Source: an uncultured Christensenella sp. (GTDB taxonomy: Bacteria; Bacillota; Clostridia; Christensenellales; UBA3700). From it: DNA of 64,000 nucleotides. This document shows, piece after piece, positions 45,591-54,148 of this stretch. The position numbers and the translations under genes were made by a program. Every line of letters begins with the position of its first letter. Positions within the stretch are counted from its first letter, which is position 1. The notes under the pieces were generated by a model. That model worked only from the letters and a program-made list of their open reading frames with translations. It had not been told where the DNA came from and made no database searches. The stretch covers positions 1-64,000 of the forward strand of contig CAJTVJ010000003.1 in assembly GCA_910579785.1 (NCBI GenBank), written 5' to 3'.

Positions 45591-45677
45591 ATACTCTCGA
45601 CGCTCTTTCGTTCAAGCATTACCTTGTCCGATTCAAGTGGTATGATCTCAGCTTTTTACAGCACCCACGGCGAATAT
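45591..45677 (-). ncRNA. TPP riboswitch aptamer (THI element)
   Basis: Minus strand. P1: ATATTC (45677-45672) with GAGTAT (45596-45591). P2: GTGG with CCAC (45640-45637). The core C-T-G-A-G-A (45652-45647) and G-G-T-A-A-T-G-C (45623-45616) match the TPP consensus, and CAAG/CTTG forms P5. Binding of TPP should free GCACCC to build the terminator, an OFF switch for the thiamine transporter. Confidence 0.88.
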
Positions 45678-45694
45678 TTAATTTTTCTATCTAT

Positions 45695-45723
45695 AATATA
45701 TACTGCTTTTGTCAAATTGTCAA
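45695..45723 (-). promoter_or_regulatory. Promoter of the thiT riboswitch transcript
   Basis: On the minus strand TTGACA (45723-45718), 17 bp, TATATT (45700-45695). Transcription would start near 45688, just before the aptamer. Confidence 0.7.
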
Positions 45724-45741
45724 ACAAACCAACGCAATTTA

Positions 45742-45771
45742 TAAAAATAACGGGTCGCATAAGCGACCCGT
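45742..45771 (-). terminator. Terminator of the large lipoprotein gene
   Basis: ACGGGTCGC (45750-45758) and GCGACCCGT (45763-45771) form a perfect 9-bp stem; on the minus strand T-T-A-T-T-T-T-T follows. Confidence 0.85.
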
Positions 45772-45808
45772 CGGTTGTTGCTTTTGACCTAATAGGTTAA
45801 GTCACGGC

Positions 45809-47794
45809 TTATTTGCAAGCGCCGTATTTGAACTCTGTCAATTTGAGTACCAAATCAACGTCGATACCGCCAAGTACGTTGAGTGGCTTGCCCTCTTCTG
45901 ATTTAGCAGTAAGAGTTACGCCGTTGGAATTAGCGGTGATTTTAGCAGTTATCGAAGAAGCTTTTCCGTCAAGGATCATGTTCTTGATAGCAGCGTCGAC
46001 AGTCAAGCCGTTCTTGTCTGCCTCAACCTTTGCGTCAAGAGTGGTGTCGCCATTGTCTTTTACGACAGTCTCACCGTCTTCGCCATATTCTTTGTTTTCA
46101 GCAACAGAGAAGTTTTTGAGATCTACTGTAAGCTTGCCTGCGTTAGCTACTATGGACATATTCTTGATGACGCTGCCTATTGTTGCAATAAGCTGTGCTT
46201 TGTTATCCGCTTCGGTTTTGCTGTCAGCACTTGGTTTAATGAAACCTTTAATCGATTCTATAAATGCTCCAAGTTCCATTGGATCTTCTGCAAGCGGTTT
46301 AAGGAAAACGCCAAAGGCTTCCATAAGAGTTCCACTCAACAGGGAAGTGTCCGCAGTAAGCATTATGCTTTCATCTTCTTTGTATATGTCAATAAGAAGC
46401 TTCTTATCAGAATTCTTATCAGAGATTTCGATTTTCAATTTGTACACTACATTATTCAATACTTGTGATACAACTTCAAGTATTTTATCTGCGCTTGCGC
46501 CTTTGAGATTGGTGAAGTCGATGCCGATAAGCTGCGTAGGATCGAGATTTGCAGCAAGATTGATATTGTAATCGCCTGCCGGTATGATAAGAGACTTCTC
46601 GCCGCCGAGATTGATATTCAATTCGATGCATTTGTTAAGTTTCAATTCGCCCTTAGCGGTGAAGTTGATAGCGTTGATAGCTTTGTAGTTGCCTTGTACA
46701 GGTGTGTTTACAGGCACTTGAACGGCGTCACCGTATGCAAAGCTGAACATTACGTCAGCAGTGAAGTCTTTTGCAATATTTATTCTGATGAATTCTGTAC
46801 CGTCAGTCTTATTGATTTTGAAATCTTTCTTCTTAGCGTCGAGTTTTACACCTACGCCAGAAATAGTAGCAGATTCATAAGGATTTTCTGCGCCTTTGTC
46901 TACGCCAGCGAAGTTGAAAGTAAGATCAGCTTTCAAAGTAGGAAGGATCTCTTTAAGTTTTGTAAGGTCAAGATCAAGACCAAGTCCTTTAATGATTGTA
47001 TTGAACTCACCGGCAGCTTCGTTAATTACGCTTTCAAAATCTTTAAGAATCTTTGCAAGGTCGATTCTAAGTATGATGCTGTCTTTATTCTTTGACTCAA
47101 ATACTCTGCATGCGCCAGAAATCGTATCAACATAGCTAAATATCTTATCAAGCTCAGTTGATATGGTGTCGCTGATGCCGTTGGCAGCTTCTTCGTCAAT
47201 AGAAGGATGTACTTTCTCTGGCAAGTCAGAACCAACTTTATAGTCTGGATTTGGCATATATTGAGTTCTCAAAACAGACTTGATGCTGAGGGCTTTGATT
47301 TTGAAGTATTGAGCGTTAGATCCGCTGCCGATTGCAACGTAAACGTCGCCGTTGCCGATTTGAGTAGGATCAACTTCCTCTCCCTCTGGCTTGTATTCAG
47401 CCATGTCTTTGCTATCTTCTTTATAGAAAACTGTCAAGATATTGGCATTGTCAGCAGCCTTGTCGAGTACTTGGAAACAGAAGGTGTTGGTGTTGTTGTC
47501 TTTGATGTTGAATGCGAGTTGCGCGTTCATCTTGATCAAATACGATTTTTTAACATCTCCGTATTTTGTGTCGACAGTCAATTCTGTTCCAAATTTGAGA
47601 TTGTCAAGACCGTTTTCCATAACTGTGTTATAGAGAGCCTCAGACAAAGGACTTTGAACACTGTATTCATCTTTGTTCTTTATTTCGCGATAGCCCTTCG
47701 GTACGTCGCTACAACCAGCCAAAGCTGTGACGCAAACGGTGAGGACCATTACTGCGATGAGAGCAAAAATGACAAGTTTCTTTTTGTTCTTCAT
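45809..47794 (-). CDS. Large lipoprotein of unknown function
   Basis: 661 residues. Signal peptide with lipobox A-L-A-G-C-S, then mostly alternating beta-strand sequence rich in Lys, Asp and Asn, with repeated blocks such as D-L-N-L-G-like and L-T-A-K / T-A-K-I-T-A-N-S-N-G-V. The composition (long strands, few Cys, few Trp) suggests an extended beta-solenoid or lipid-binding scaffold on the cell surface. I do not recognise a family. Its promoter matches consensus exactly, so it may be abundant. Confidence 0.75.
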   Translation of the reverse strand: MKNKKKLVIFALIAVMVLTVCVTALAGCSDVPKGYREIKNKDEYSVQSPLSEALYNTVMENGLDNLKFGTELTVDTKYGDVKKSYLIKMNAQLAFNIKDNNTNTFCFQVLDKAADNANILTVFYKEDSKDMAEYKPEGEEVDPTQIGNGDVYVAIGSGSNAQYFKIKALSIKSVLRTQYMPNPDYKVGSDLPEKVHPSIDEEAANGISDTISTELDKIFSYVDTISGACRVFESKNKDSIILRIDLAKILKDFESVINEAAGEFNTIIKGLGLDLDLTKLKEILPTLKADLTFNFAGVDKGAENPYESATISGVGVKLDAKKKDFKINKTDGTEFIRINIAKDFTADVMFSFAYGDAVQVPVNTPVQGNYKAINAINFTAKGELKLNKCIELNINLGGEKSLIIPAGDYNINLAANLDPTQLIGIDFTNLKGASADKILEVVSQVLNNVVYKLKIEISDKNSDKKLLIDIYKEDESIMLTADTSLLSGTLMEAFGVFLKPLAEDPMELGAFIESIKGFIKPSADSKTEADNKAQLIATIGSVIKNMSIVANAGKLTVDLKNFSVAENKEYGEDGETVVKDNGDTTLDAKVEADKNGLTVDAAIKNMILDGKASSITAKITANSNGVTLTAKSEEGKPLNVLGGIDVDLVLKLTEFKYGACK

Positions 47795-47832
47795 AATAAC
47801 CTCCTAAGTTATTTATATATTTTATTAACTTA

Positions 47833-47861
47833 ATTATATAAAACTTTTTTTATACTGTCAA
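47833..47861 (-). promoter_or_regulatory. Consensus sigma-A promoter of the large lipoprotein
   Basis: On the minus strand TTGACA (47861-47856), 17 bp, TATAAT (47838-47833): exact consensus in both boxes and spacing. The leader of about 32 bases contains AGGAGG. Confidence 0.9.
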
Positions 47862-48010
47862 TAATTTTTTTGTTTTTTTCATCTTAAAAATCATTTTGAC
47901 CTTGCTTTTTTCTGACTTATAAACTTTTGGTAATTAAAAGTAAATTGACTTTTAATGAATGTCAACGTAAAATTGTCGTAAATTGTCAGTAAATTAAAAG
48001 GTAATTTTTA

Positions 48011-48039
48011 TTGATATAACAGATATTATATGTTATAAT
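48011..48039 (+). promoter_or_regulatory. Promoter of the Cys-rich HTH gene
   Basis: TTGATA, 17 bp, TATAAT with TGT before it. The start near 48046 gives a 26-base leader with GAGGAG. Confidence 0.8.
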
Positions 48040-48071
48040 ATTTTCGACAAAGCGATTTGAGGAGATGATAA

Positions 48072-48416
48072 ATGGAACAAATTTGCGGAAAGAGCATTGA
48101 TTGGGTAAGAACGGGAAAAAACCTTGAATATCTGCGCAGACACAACGTTAAACTTATAAAGAAGGTGTGCGCTTATTGCAGGAGCCGAGAGGACAGCAAG
48201 ACCTATTGCGAGGGAGGTAAAAAGTGCGACACCTGCACTTTTGATATGGACAATCACATATCCCGCAGCGAACTTGCAAGGACGGTGGTAGGCTGGTCCG
48301 ATTCGCAAGTTGCAAATTGGGAAGACGCAAGGTCGGTCATATCCATCGAAGATTTATTTATCTACTGTCAGCTTTGTGAAATCACCTTAGAGGATATTCT
48401 CATTTTTGACAAATAA
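48072..48416 (+). CDS. Small Cys-rich helix-turn-helix protein
   Basis: 114 residues. The end (about 62-114) reads as an XRE-like helix-turn-helix: S-R-S-E-L-A-R-T-V-V-G-W-S-D-S-Q-V-A-N-W-E. What should be helix 1 (about 15-31) is separated from it by a loop with C-x-x-C (33, 36), Cys46 and C-x-x-C (52, 55); two more Cys lie at 99 and 102. A zinc or redox centre inside a DNA-binding domain is likely. It runs tail to tail into an MFS transporter gene only 5 bp away. Function unknown. Confidence 0.7.
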   Translation: MEQICGKSIDWVRTGKNLEYLRRHNVKLIKKVCAYCRSREDSKTYCEGGKKCDTCTFDMDNHISRSELARTVVGWSDSQVANWEDARSVISIEDLFIYCQLCEITLEDILIFDK

Positions 48417-48421
48417 GCAAA

Positions 48422-49639
48422 TCAATAATGAGTATTTTCATTGAGTAGGGCGGGGCTTTTGCTTCCGTCCTTTTTTAGCAATATCATTGAAGATATGAAG
48501 AATAATACCGCGAATATACTTGCGGTAGCTATGCCGCCTTTGAGTTGGAATTTAGACGCGTCGGAGACAAATCCCACTATACTGGGACCCAGCGTGCATC
48601 CTATATCGCCGCCCAGCGCCAGCAGGGCAAACATTGCAGTGCCGCCTTGCGGCAGGTTTTTTGACGCCGAATCCAAAGTGCCGGGCCAAGTTATGCTGAC
48701 TGTAAAGCCGCACATAGCGCACGCAATGAGCGATACTACGGCATTGTTGCTAACTACGGCGACGATATAACATATCAAGGTGCTTGCGCCGGCTATCGGC
48801 AACATCTTTTTAATATGTATTTTATATCCAAAAAGTCCATATAATAATCTTCCAAGTCCCATCAGCAGGGCAAAGCTGAACGGACCTATGAGATCGCCTG
48901 TCGCTTTGCTAAGTCCAAGACCTTTTTCCGCAAAGTATGACACCCACTGACTTATAGCCTGTTCGCAGGCGCCTGCGCACATGATGAGTATGATAAAGAG
49001 ATAGAGCATTTTGTTTTTAAACAAAGCTTTGAGACTCATGCTTTCTCCGCGTTGTTCGGCAAGACTTGTGCATGGAACGAAGAGGAAAAATATTCCGTTT
49101 ATTATTGGGAATATAGCAACTATATACAATAAATAGTGCCATTGAGACCTGTCAAAGAGCAAAAAGTATACGACGCTTAAAGTGACAGTCGCAAGAAAGC
49201 CAAAGCTGTAAAATGAGTGCAGCAGCGACATCTTTCCACCCTTTTGGTCGGGTATGGCTTCGACTATCGGCGAGGTTATGACTTCAATAATGCCTCCGCC
49301 TATCGCGGTGATTATTATTGATATTATCAGCGCAGGATAAGGAGCCATTATATATGGCAGTACGCCCATTGCAATAAGCCCGACGGCAACAAATGCGTGA
49401 GACGCTACCATTGCCGCGCGATAACCTATTTTGTCCATAAGCTTGGTGCATGCCGCGTCCATAAGAAGTTGGACTATAAACGTAAGTGTCACCAGCGCGG
49501 TAAGTTGAGTTAGGGAGATGTCAAAGCAGTCTTGAAAACTTGCAAATAAAAGCGGCGGAAGATTGATTTCCAACGCCTGGATTCCGCTTGCAACGCAACA
49601 GGAATTAAATGTATGTTTATAGCTTTTAAGTCTATTCAT
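48422..49639 (-). CDS. MFS transporter, sugar-permease-like
   Basis: 405 residues, twelve helices. The between-helix motif D-K-I-G-Y-R-A after helix 2 and the overall pattern fit the major facilitator superfamily, nearest to fucose/glucose permease-like members. The substrate is not evident. Only a weak ribosome binding site (GAGAAA) precedes the ATG. Convergent with the Cys-rich HTH gene. Confidence 0.85.
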   Translation of the reverse strand: MNRLKSYKHTFNSCCVASGIQALEINLPPLLFASFQDCFDISLTQLTALVTLTFIVQLLMDAACTKLMDKIGYRAAMVASHAFVAVGLIAMGVLPYIMAPYPALIISIIITAIGGGIIEVITSPIVEAIPDQKGGKMSLLHSFYSFGFLATVTLSVVYFLLFDRSQWHYLLYIVAIFPIINGIFFLFVPCTSLAEQRGESMSLKALFKNKMLYLFIILIMCAGACEQAISQWVSYFAEKGLGLSKATGDLIGPFSFALLMGLGRLLYGLFGYKIHIKKMLPIAGASTLICYIVAVVSNNAVVSLIACAMCGFTVSITWPGTLDSASKNLPQGGTAMFALLALGGDIGCTLGPSIVGFVSDASKFQLKGGIATASIFAVLFFISSMILLKKDGSKSPALLNENTHY

Positions 49640-49768
49640 TTATGTATTTCTCTTTTTGGCGATATTCTTTTGCTTTTCGCTTATAATATGAAATTTCCTT
49701 TTGCGTTGTTACTTGGCAAAGGTTGCAGGGTGTCGTGACTTTCTCCCAGACTTGTAGGTATATATTTA

Positions 49769-50230
49769 GTCGCCTCGACCGAAGCGGAGAGGTATCATCC
49801 TTTTATTTTTTTAATTCGTTGAGATTTCTCCGCTGCACTTCGTTTCGGTCGAAATGACTATATTTTTTGCTATGCTACAAACCATATCCAGTCACCTCGA
49901 CCGCAGTGGAGAGGTCTAATCGAGTTAAATAAGTACCGACAAAATGTAGCGTAAGCATGCATTTTCGTTTGGTCGGTAAGGGCGGAACCCGACTGCTAGA
50001 TTTTTAATCTGATGAGATTTCTCCACGCGTTACACTTCGGTCGAAATGACTTTACTATATATTAGTACCATTGTTACCTAGGATATGTTGCATTGGGAGA
50101 AGGCTCAAAGTTCCATATCCCCTACAATCTGCAACACTACGTAAGCTATGTCATTTCGACCGTAGCGGAGAAATCTCATCCGCTTATTTTTATTTACTTG
50201 TTGAGACCTCTCCGCGTTGGTCAAAATGAC
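49769..50230. repeat. Dispersed hairpin repeat cluster D
   Basis: The largest cluster. Inverted pairs 49769-49796/49821-49858 and 50150-50176/50203-50230 fold into long hairpins with G-U pairs. Single units lie at 49891-49917 and 50014-50050, and the 68-bp unit at 49928-49995 matches 34296-34363. The gap 49640-50252 holds no gene. Confidence 0.8.
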
Positions 50231-50252
50231 TTAAAATATATTTGAGTCTACC

Positions 50253-50981
50253 TCAAAATCCGCCGCCGTTGACGGAGATAACCGCTCCGTTGACGTAACT
50301 TGACTTATCGCTTATCAGCCACACTGCGGCATTCGCCACGTCTTGCGGAGTACCTATTCTGCCAAGCGGTATGCTGTCTGTAATATCTTTTACGTCTTCT
50401 TTTGACAGGTGTGCGTTGATATCTGTATCTATAAAGCCGGGCGATATGCAGTTGACTCTTATTCCGTTGGGAGCCAATTCTTTGGATAGAGCTTTTGTAA
50501 AGGAGATTATTCCGCCTTTTGCCGCGGAGTATACGCTTTCGCAGCTTCCGCCTACTTCGCCCCATATAGAGGATACTGTCACTATATTGCCGTATTTTTG
50601 CTGCAACATTACCTTAGCGGCTTCTCTGCACAGAGTGATACAGCCTACTAAATCTGTCATTATGACTTTTTGTATGTCGCTGTCGCTGTGGTCAATGAGT
50701 AGTCCGTATGCGCCTATACCTGCGTTGGCGACGACGGCGTCGACAGATTTGTACTTTTCTTTGACGTACGTCACCGCCGATTTGATTTCGCCGGCATTAG
50801 AGACGTCGAATTTGACTGCTTCGGCAATACCTCCGTTGTTTGCAATGCTTGCGCATACTTCTTTTGCCTTTTCTTGGTTGTTGCAATAGCCTACTATGAC
50901 CGCATATCCCTCTTTTGCCAGAGATATTGCAGTAGCTTTGCCTATTCCTCTTGATGCTCCCGATATAATTGCCGTTTTCAT
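50253..50981 (-). CDS. SDR-family 3-oxoacyl-ACP reductase-like oxidoreductase
   Basis: 242 residues, FabG-like. NAD(P)-binding G-A-S-R-G-I-G (8-14), N-A-G (86-88), catalytic Ser138, Tyr151 and Lys155 (Y-S-A-A-K), and P-G-F-I-D-T-D after the active site. FabG reduces 3-oxoacyl-ACP in fatty acid synthesis, but many SDRs look alike and no fab genes adjoin, so the substrate is open. The start codon follows its -10 by 6 bases with no ribosome binding site. Confidence 0.88.
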   Translation of the reverse strand: MKTAIISGASRGIGKATAISLAKEGYAVIVGYCNNQEKAKEVCASIANNGGIAEAVKFDVSNAGEIKSAVTYVKEKYKSVDAVVANAGIGAYGLLIDHSDSDIQKVIMTDLVGCITLCREAAKVMLQQKYGNIVTVSSIWGEVGGSCESVYSAAKGGIISFTKALSKELAPNGIRVNCISPGFIDTDINAHLSKEDVKDITDSIPLGRIGTPQDVANAAVWLISDKSSYVNGAVISVNGGGF

Positions 50982-50987
50982 ACAACT

Positions 50988-51016
50988 ATTATATCCAATC
51001 GGTTGGAGAAAATCAA
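50988..51016 (-). promoter_or_regulatory. Promoter of the SDR gene, predicting a leaderless mRNA
   Basis: On the minus strand TTGATT (51016-51011), 17 bp, TATAAT (50993-50988), then 6 bases to ATG 50981. It overlaps the divergent helicase promoter. Confidence 0.75.
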
Positions 51017-51031
51017 CTTTTGCTGTATACT
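51003..51031 (+). promoter_or_regulatory. Promoter of the helicase gene, predicting a leaderless mRNA
   Basis: TTGGAG, 17 bp, TATACT, then 6 bases to ATG 51038. No ribosome binding site. Its -35 region shares bases 51003-51016 with the minus-strand promoter. Confidence 0.65.
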
Positions 51032-51037
51032 TAAAAT

Positions 51038-52714
51038 ATGGATAATAATTTTAAAGACAATACAACATGGGATTTGCCTGTCGAAGTACTAAAAGGTTTG
51101 GAAGAGCAAGGCGTAGTAGAACCCACCGACATACAAAGAGAAGTGATACCTATCGCTCTTGGGCATGGAGATATCGTAGCTCAGGCTCCCACCGGCACGG
51201 GTAAGACGCTGGCATTCGTCCTGCCCATGCTTGCAAAGATAGATAGGGATTCTTCAAAAGTTCAGGCGCTTGTACTTTGCCCGACGAGAGAACTTGTCAT
51301 TCAGATATGCGAGGTAATACAAAATGCCTGCAAATATTACGAGCGCGTCAGAGTCGCTGGACTTTACGGCGGTCAGAATATTCAAAGACAATTATTTTGT
51401 CTTAGGAAAAAACCTCAGATAGTCGTCGGCACTCCCGGCAGACTTTTAGACCATATCGACAGGCGCACGTTGAAATTGAGCGACGTCAATTATTTTGTGC
51501 TTGACGAGTGCGACGAGATGCTTGATATGGGATTTAGAGGCGATATCGAAAAGATAGACGCCAATATATCCAAGTCCTGCCAACGGCTGTGCTTTTCGGC
51601 TACGATACCCAAGGCAATAAAGGGACTTATAGAAAAACTGCTCAAAACCCCTGCATACGTCAAGACGAGTTTGGACGGAGAGGATACGCCTAAGATAAAA
51701 CAGTATTACAGTATTATCAAGGATTCCCAAAGGGTGGGCGCGCTGCTCAAAGTCATTGACGAAAATTCATATAAATTTGTCATAGCATTTTGTAATACCA
51801 AGACGAGAGCCGACAAACTTTTTGCCGCGCTTAAAGCAAAGGGAAGACGCGTCGCGATGTTGCACGGAGATTTGAGACAGAGCGAGCGTACGCAGATACT
51901 CAAAAGATTTAAGGCAAGGGAATTGGATATACTTGTCGCGACTGACGTGGCGTCGCGCGGCATAGATATAGACGGAGTGGAAGCAATATTCAACTTTGAT
52001 CCGCCGACAGACGAAGACTTTTACGTTCACCGTATCGGTAGGACTGCAAGGGCAAGCAAGGACGGCACTGCTTATACCTTTATAGATTCCAATCAAGTGG
52101 GATATATACCGAGTTATCAGCGCAAAGTCGGCAATGCTTTGGAGTTTATCGACTTAGGTGTTATCTCCGACAGCTTTACTCTGCCGAAAGACGGATCAAA
52201 CAAACTCAAAGACGTGCACGACAATCAAAGCAGGTTTTTCCTCAACGTGGGCAAGCGCGACTTGCTTGACAAGGACAGCTTGGTCAAACTGTTGATCAAA
52301 TTTACGCCTCTCAAAATCTATGATATTGCAGACGTAAAGATAAGAGACACATATTCTTTTGTGTCTGTCATAAAGGGAAAAGAGGGAGGAATATTCAAGC
52401 TCAAAGGCACCGTGCTCGGCAAGAGAGAAGTGACTGTGCAAGAGGCAAAGGAAGAAGAAAAACCAGCCTACAAAGATAAAAGCGCACCTAGCGGCGTTAA
52501 GCAAAAGGATAGGACATTTGATAAAAATGGCAAGAAGCCGAGACCTGCCGATAAAAATTCAAAAGCGCGCTCAGACAAGGCAGGCAAGGCAAAAAATGGC
52601 GGAGCGAAGAAGGATAAAAAATCTCAGCCCAAGTCGCGCAAAGGCAAACTCAGCGCAATGTTTGAAGACGAACTCAATAATTCTTATAAGATAAATAATA
52701 ATCGCAGAAAGTAA
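51038..52714 (+). CDS. DEAD-box-family RNA helicase with DECD motif and DbpA-type C-terminus
   Basis: 558 residues. Motif I A-P-T-G-T-G-K-T (50-57), Ia P-T-R-E-L, Ib T-P-G-R, II D-E-C-D (156-159) in place of D-E-A-D, III S-A-T, then R-G-I-D and H-R-I-G-R-T-A-R. Residues about 405-475 resemble the DbpA RNA-binding domain, and a Lys-rich tail follows. It is likely to unwind RNA in ribosome assembly or cold adaptation, like CshA/DeaD. Predicted leaderless. Confidence 0.93.
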   Translation: MDNNFKDNTTWDLPVEVLKGLEEQGVVEPTDIQREVIPIALGHGDIVAQAPTGTGKTLAFVLPMLAKIDRDSSKVQALVLCPTRELVIQICEVIQNACKYYERVRVAGLYGGQNIQRQLFCLRKKPQIVVGTPGRLLDHIDRRTLKLSDVNYFVLDECDEMLDMGFRGDIEKIDANISKSCQRLCFSATIPKAIKGLIEKLLKTPAYVKTSLDGEDTPKIKQYYSIIKDSQRVGALLKVIDENSYKFVIAFCNTKTRADKLFAALKAKGRRVAMLHGDLRQSERTQILKRFKARELDILVATDVASRGIDIDGVEAIFNFDPPTDEDFYVHRIGRTARASKDGTAYTFIDSNQVGYIPSYQRKVGNALEFIDLGVISDSFTLPKDGSNKLKDVHDNQSRFFLNVGKRDLLDKDSLVKLLIKFTPLKIYDIADVKIRDTYSFVSVIKGKEGGIFKLKGTVLGKREVTVQEAKEEEKPAYKDKSAPSGVKQKDRTFDKNGKKPRPADKNSKARSDKAGKAKNGGAKKDKKSQPKSRKGKLSAMFEDELNNSYKINNNRRK

Positions 52715-52734
52715 ATACAACTACTGTATAACTA

Positions 52735-52766
52735 AAAAACTCCGACTGATAAAAGTCGGAGTTTTT
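52735..52766. terminator. Bidirectional terminator between helicase and potD
   Basis: 52735-52747 and 52754-52766 form a perfect 13-bp stem (AAAAACTCCGACT with its complement), with T-runs usable on either strand. Confidence 0.9.
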
Positions 52767-52782
52767 CATTATCTGCAAGCCG

Positions 52783-54132
52783 TTACGCTTTGACGTTTCG
52801 CCACATTCTGTTCATTGCCCGAGTTTGCTCGCCGTAATCTTTCATTACCGCGCAGCGTTTGATTATTTCAAGGGAAGGGAACTGAGCTTCAAAGGCGTTA
52901 AAGTCTTCTTCCGATACGTATATGACAGGATCAAATTCGCTGTCCTTTCCAAAGAAGTGCGACATATCCACAAAGAACTCAGTCTCTTCTTCGCTTGCCC
53001 AATTTTCAACTATATAATCATATACTTCCTGACAAATCACTCCCGACGTATAACCTATATAATCCATGTTTTCCACTGCAATATCGCCTCTGCACATAAA
53101 GTTTATCCAAAGGTTGGCGGCGTCAGTGTTGCGCGCATACTTGGGGATACACCAAGCGTCGCTGAATAAATTCGATCCTTCGTATGGCACGAAATAAGAC
53201 ATATCTCTTTCTTTCGACAGCTCTTCTTGCAAATATCCCATTGCGTATACTGCGTCGCCCGCCCATTGCAGAGTAAGGTCGATTCCGCCTTGTATTATCA
53301 CCTCTTTGCCTTCGTCATTCTCATAACCGCTGAGCAAAGCCTTTTGAGCTATCAATTTCTTTTCGATTTTCGCCACGTTGGTCGGGTCGGTAGCATTAAG
53401 CGCAAGCTCAGGCGTCATTGTCGGCAGAAGCATATCCGAACGCTCGTTGAGCAGGGTATATATCGCTCCTATCGCATAGGTATCGCGCACGGAATTTTTC
53501 ATCATTATCTTTTGGTCATACGCCTTATCCCACATCACAGCCCAGCCGTTGGCTTCTACGTATTCCTGCATTGAAGAGTATTTGCCGTAATTTGACTTTT
53601 GGTATGCGGTAGAGTCGTTGGCATAGAGAATGCCGAGTGTGCCCATCGTGTAGGTGCGGCTGTATACGTTGTATTCGCCGCTTTCCTCGTCATAGTCGTA
53701 ATCAAAGTAATATCCGTCTTTTGCATCGCCGGAGAGAAGTAAAGGAGATATATTGTCTCTGTAATCTTCGATTTCGCCGTAGCCCATGTCGCTTAGATTT
53801 TTCTCCAATTTCAAAAGCAACTTTTCCTTCACCATTTTTTCCACCATATAATCTGACGGGCATATGACGTCGTAATCGGCTTTTGTCGTCTTTATTTGCG
53901 AATACATCATTTCGTTTTCATCAAAGAGATCGTATTTGACGGTGATACTTCTGCCCGTGATCTCTTGATAATATTCCTCAAATTTTTCTATAACGTCTTC
54001 GCCGATATACTCAGACCAATTATATACCTTTAATATCTCGTTTCTCGGTTGGCATCCGCACAGCAAAAGCGGAAGCGCGAGCGAAATAACTATGGCAAGC
54101 AGTATAGCTGCCGAAAATAACTTTTTCTTCAT
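52783..54132 (-). CDS. potD: Spermidine/putrescine-binding lipoprotein
   Basis: 449 residues, longer than the usual 350. Signal peptide with lipobox L-L-C-G-C, then the PotD start L-K-V-Y-N-W-S-E-Y-I. It catches polyamines outside the membrane and passes them to PotBC. The additional length is spread over the C-terminal lobe. Last gene of the pot operon, 16 bp after potC, with GGAGG upstream. Confidence 0.92.
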   Translation of the reverse strand: MKKKLFSAAILLAIVISLALPLLLCGCQPRNEILKVYNWSEYIGEDVIEKFEEYYQEITGRSITVKYDLFDENEMMYSQIKTTKADYDVICPSDYMVEKMVKEKLLLKLEKNLSDMGYGEIEDYRDNISPLLLSGDAKDGYYFDYDYDEESGEYNVYSRTYTMGTLGILYANDSTAYQKSNYGKYSSMQEYVEANGWAVMWDKAYDQKIMMKNSVRDTYAIGAIYTLLNERSDMLLPTMTPELALNATDPTNVAKIEKKLIAQKALLSGYENDEGKEVIIQGGIDLTLQWAGDAVYAMGYLQEELSKERDMSYFVPYEGSNLFSDAWCIPKYARNTDAANLWINFMCRGDIAVENMDYIGYTSGVICQEVYDYIVENWASEEETEFFVDMSHFFGKDSEFDPVIYVSEEDFNAFEAQFPSLEIIKRCAVMKDYGEQTRAMNRMWRNVKA

Positions 54133-54148
54133 TTCTTCCTCCTTTGCG

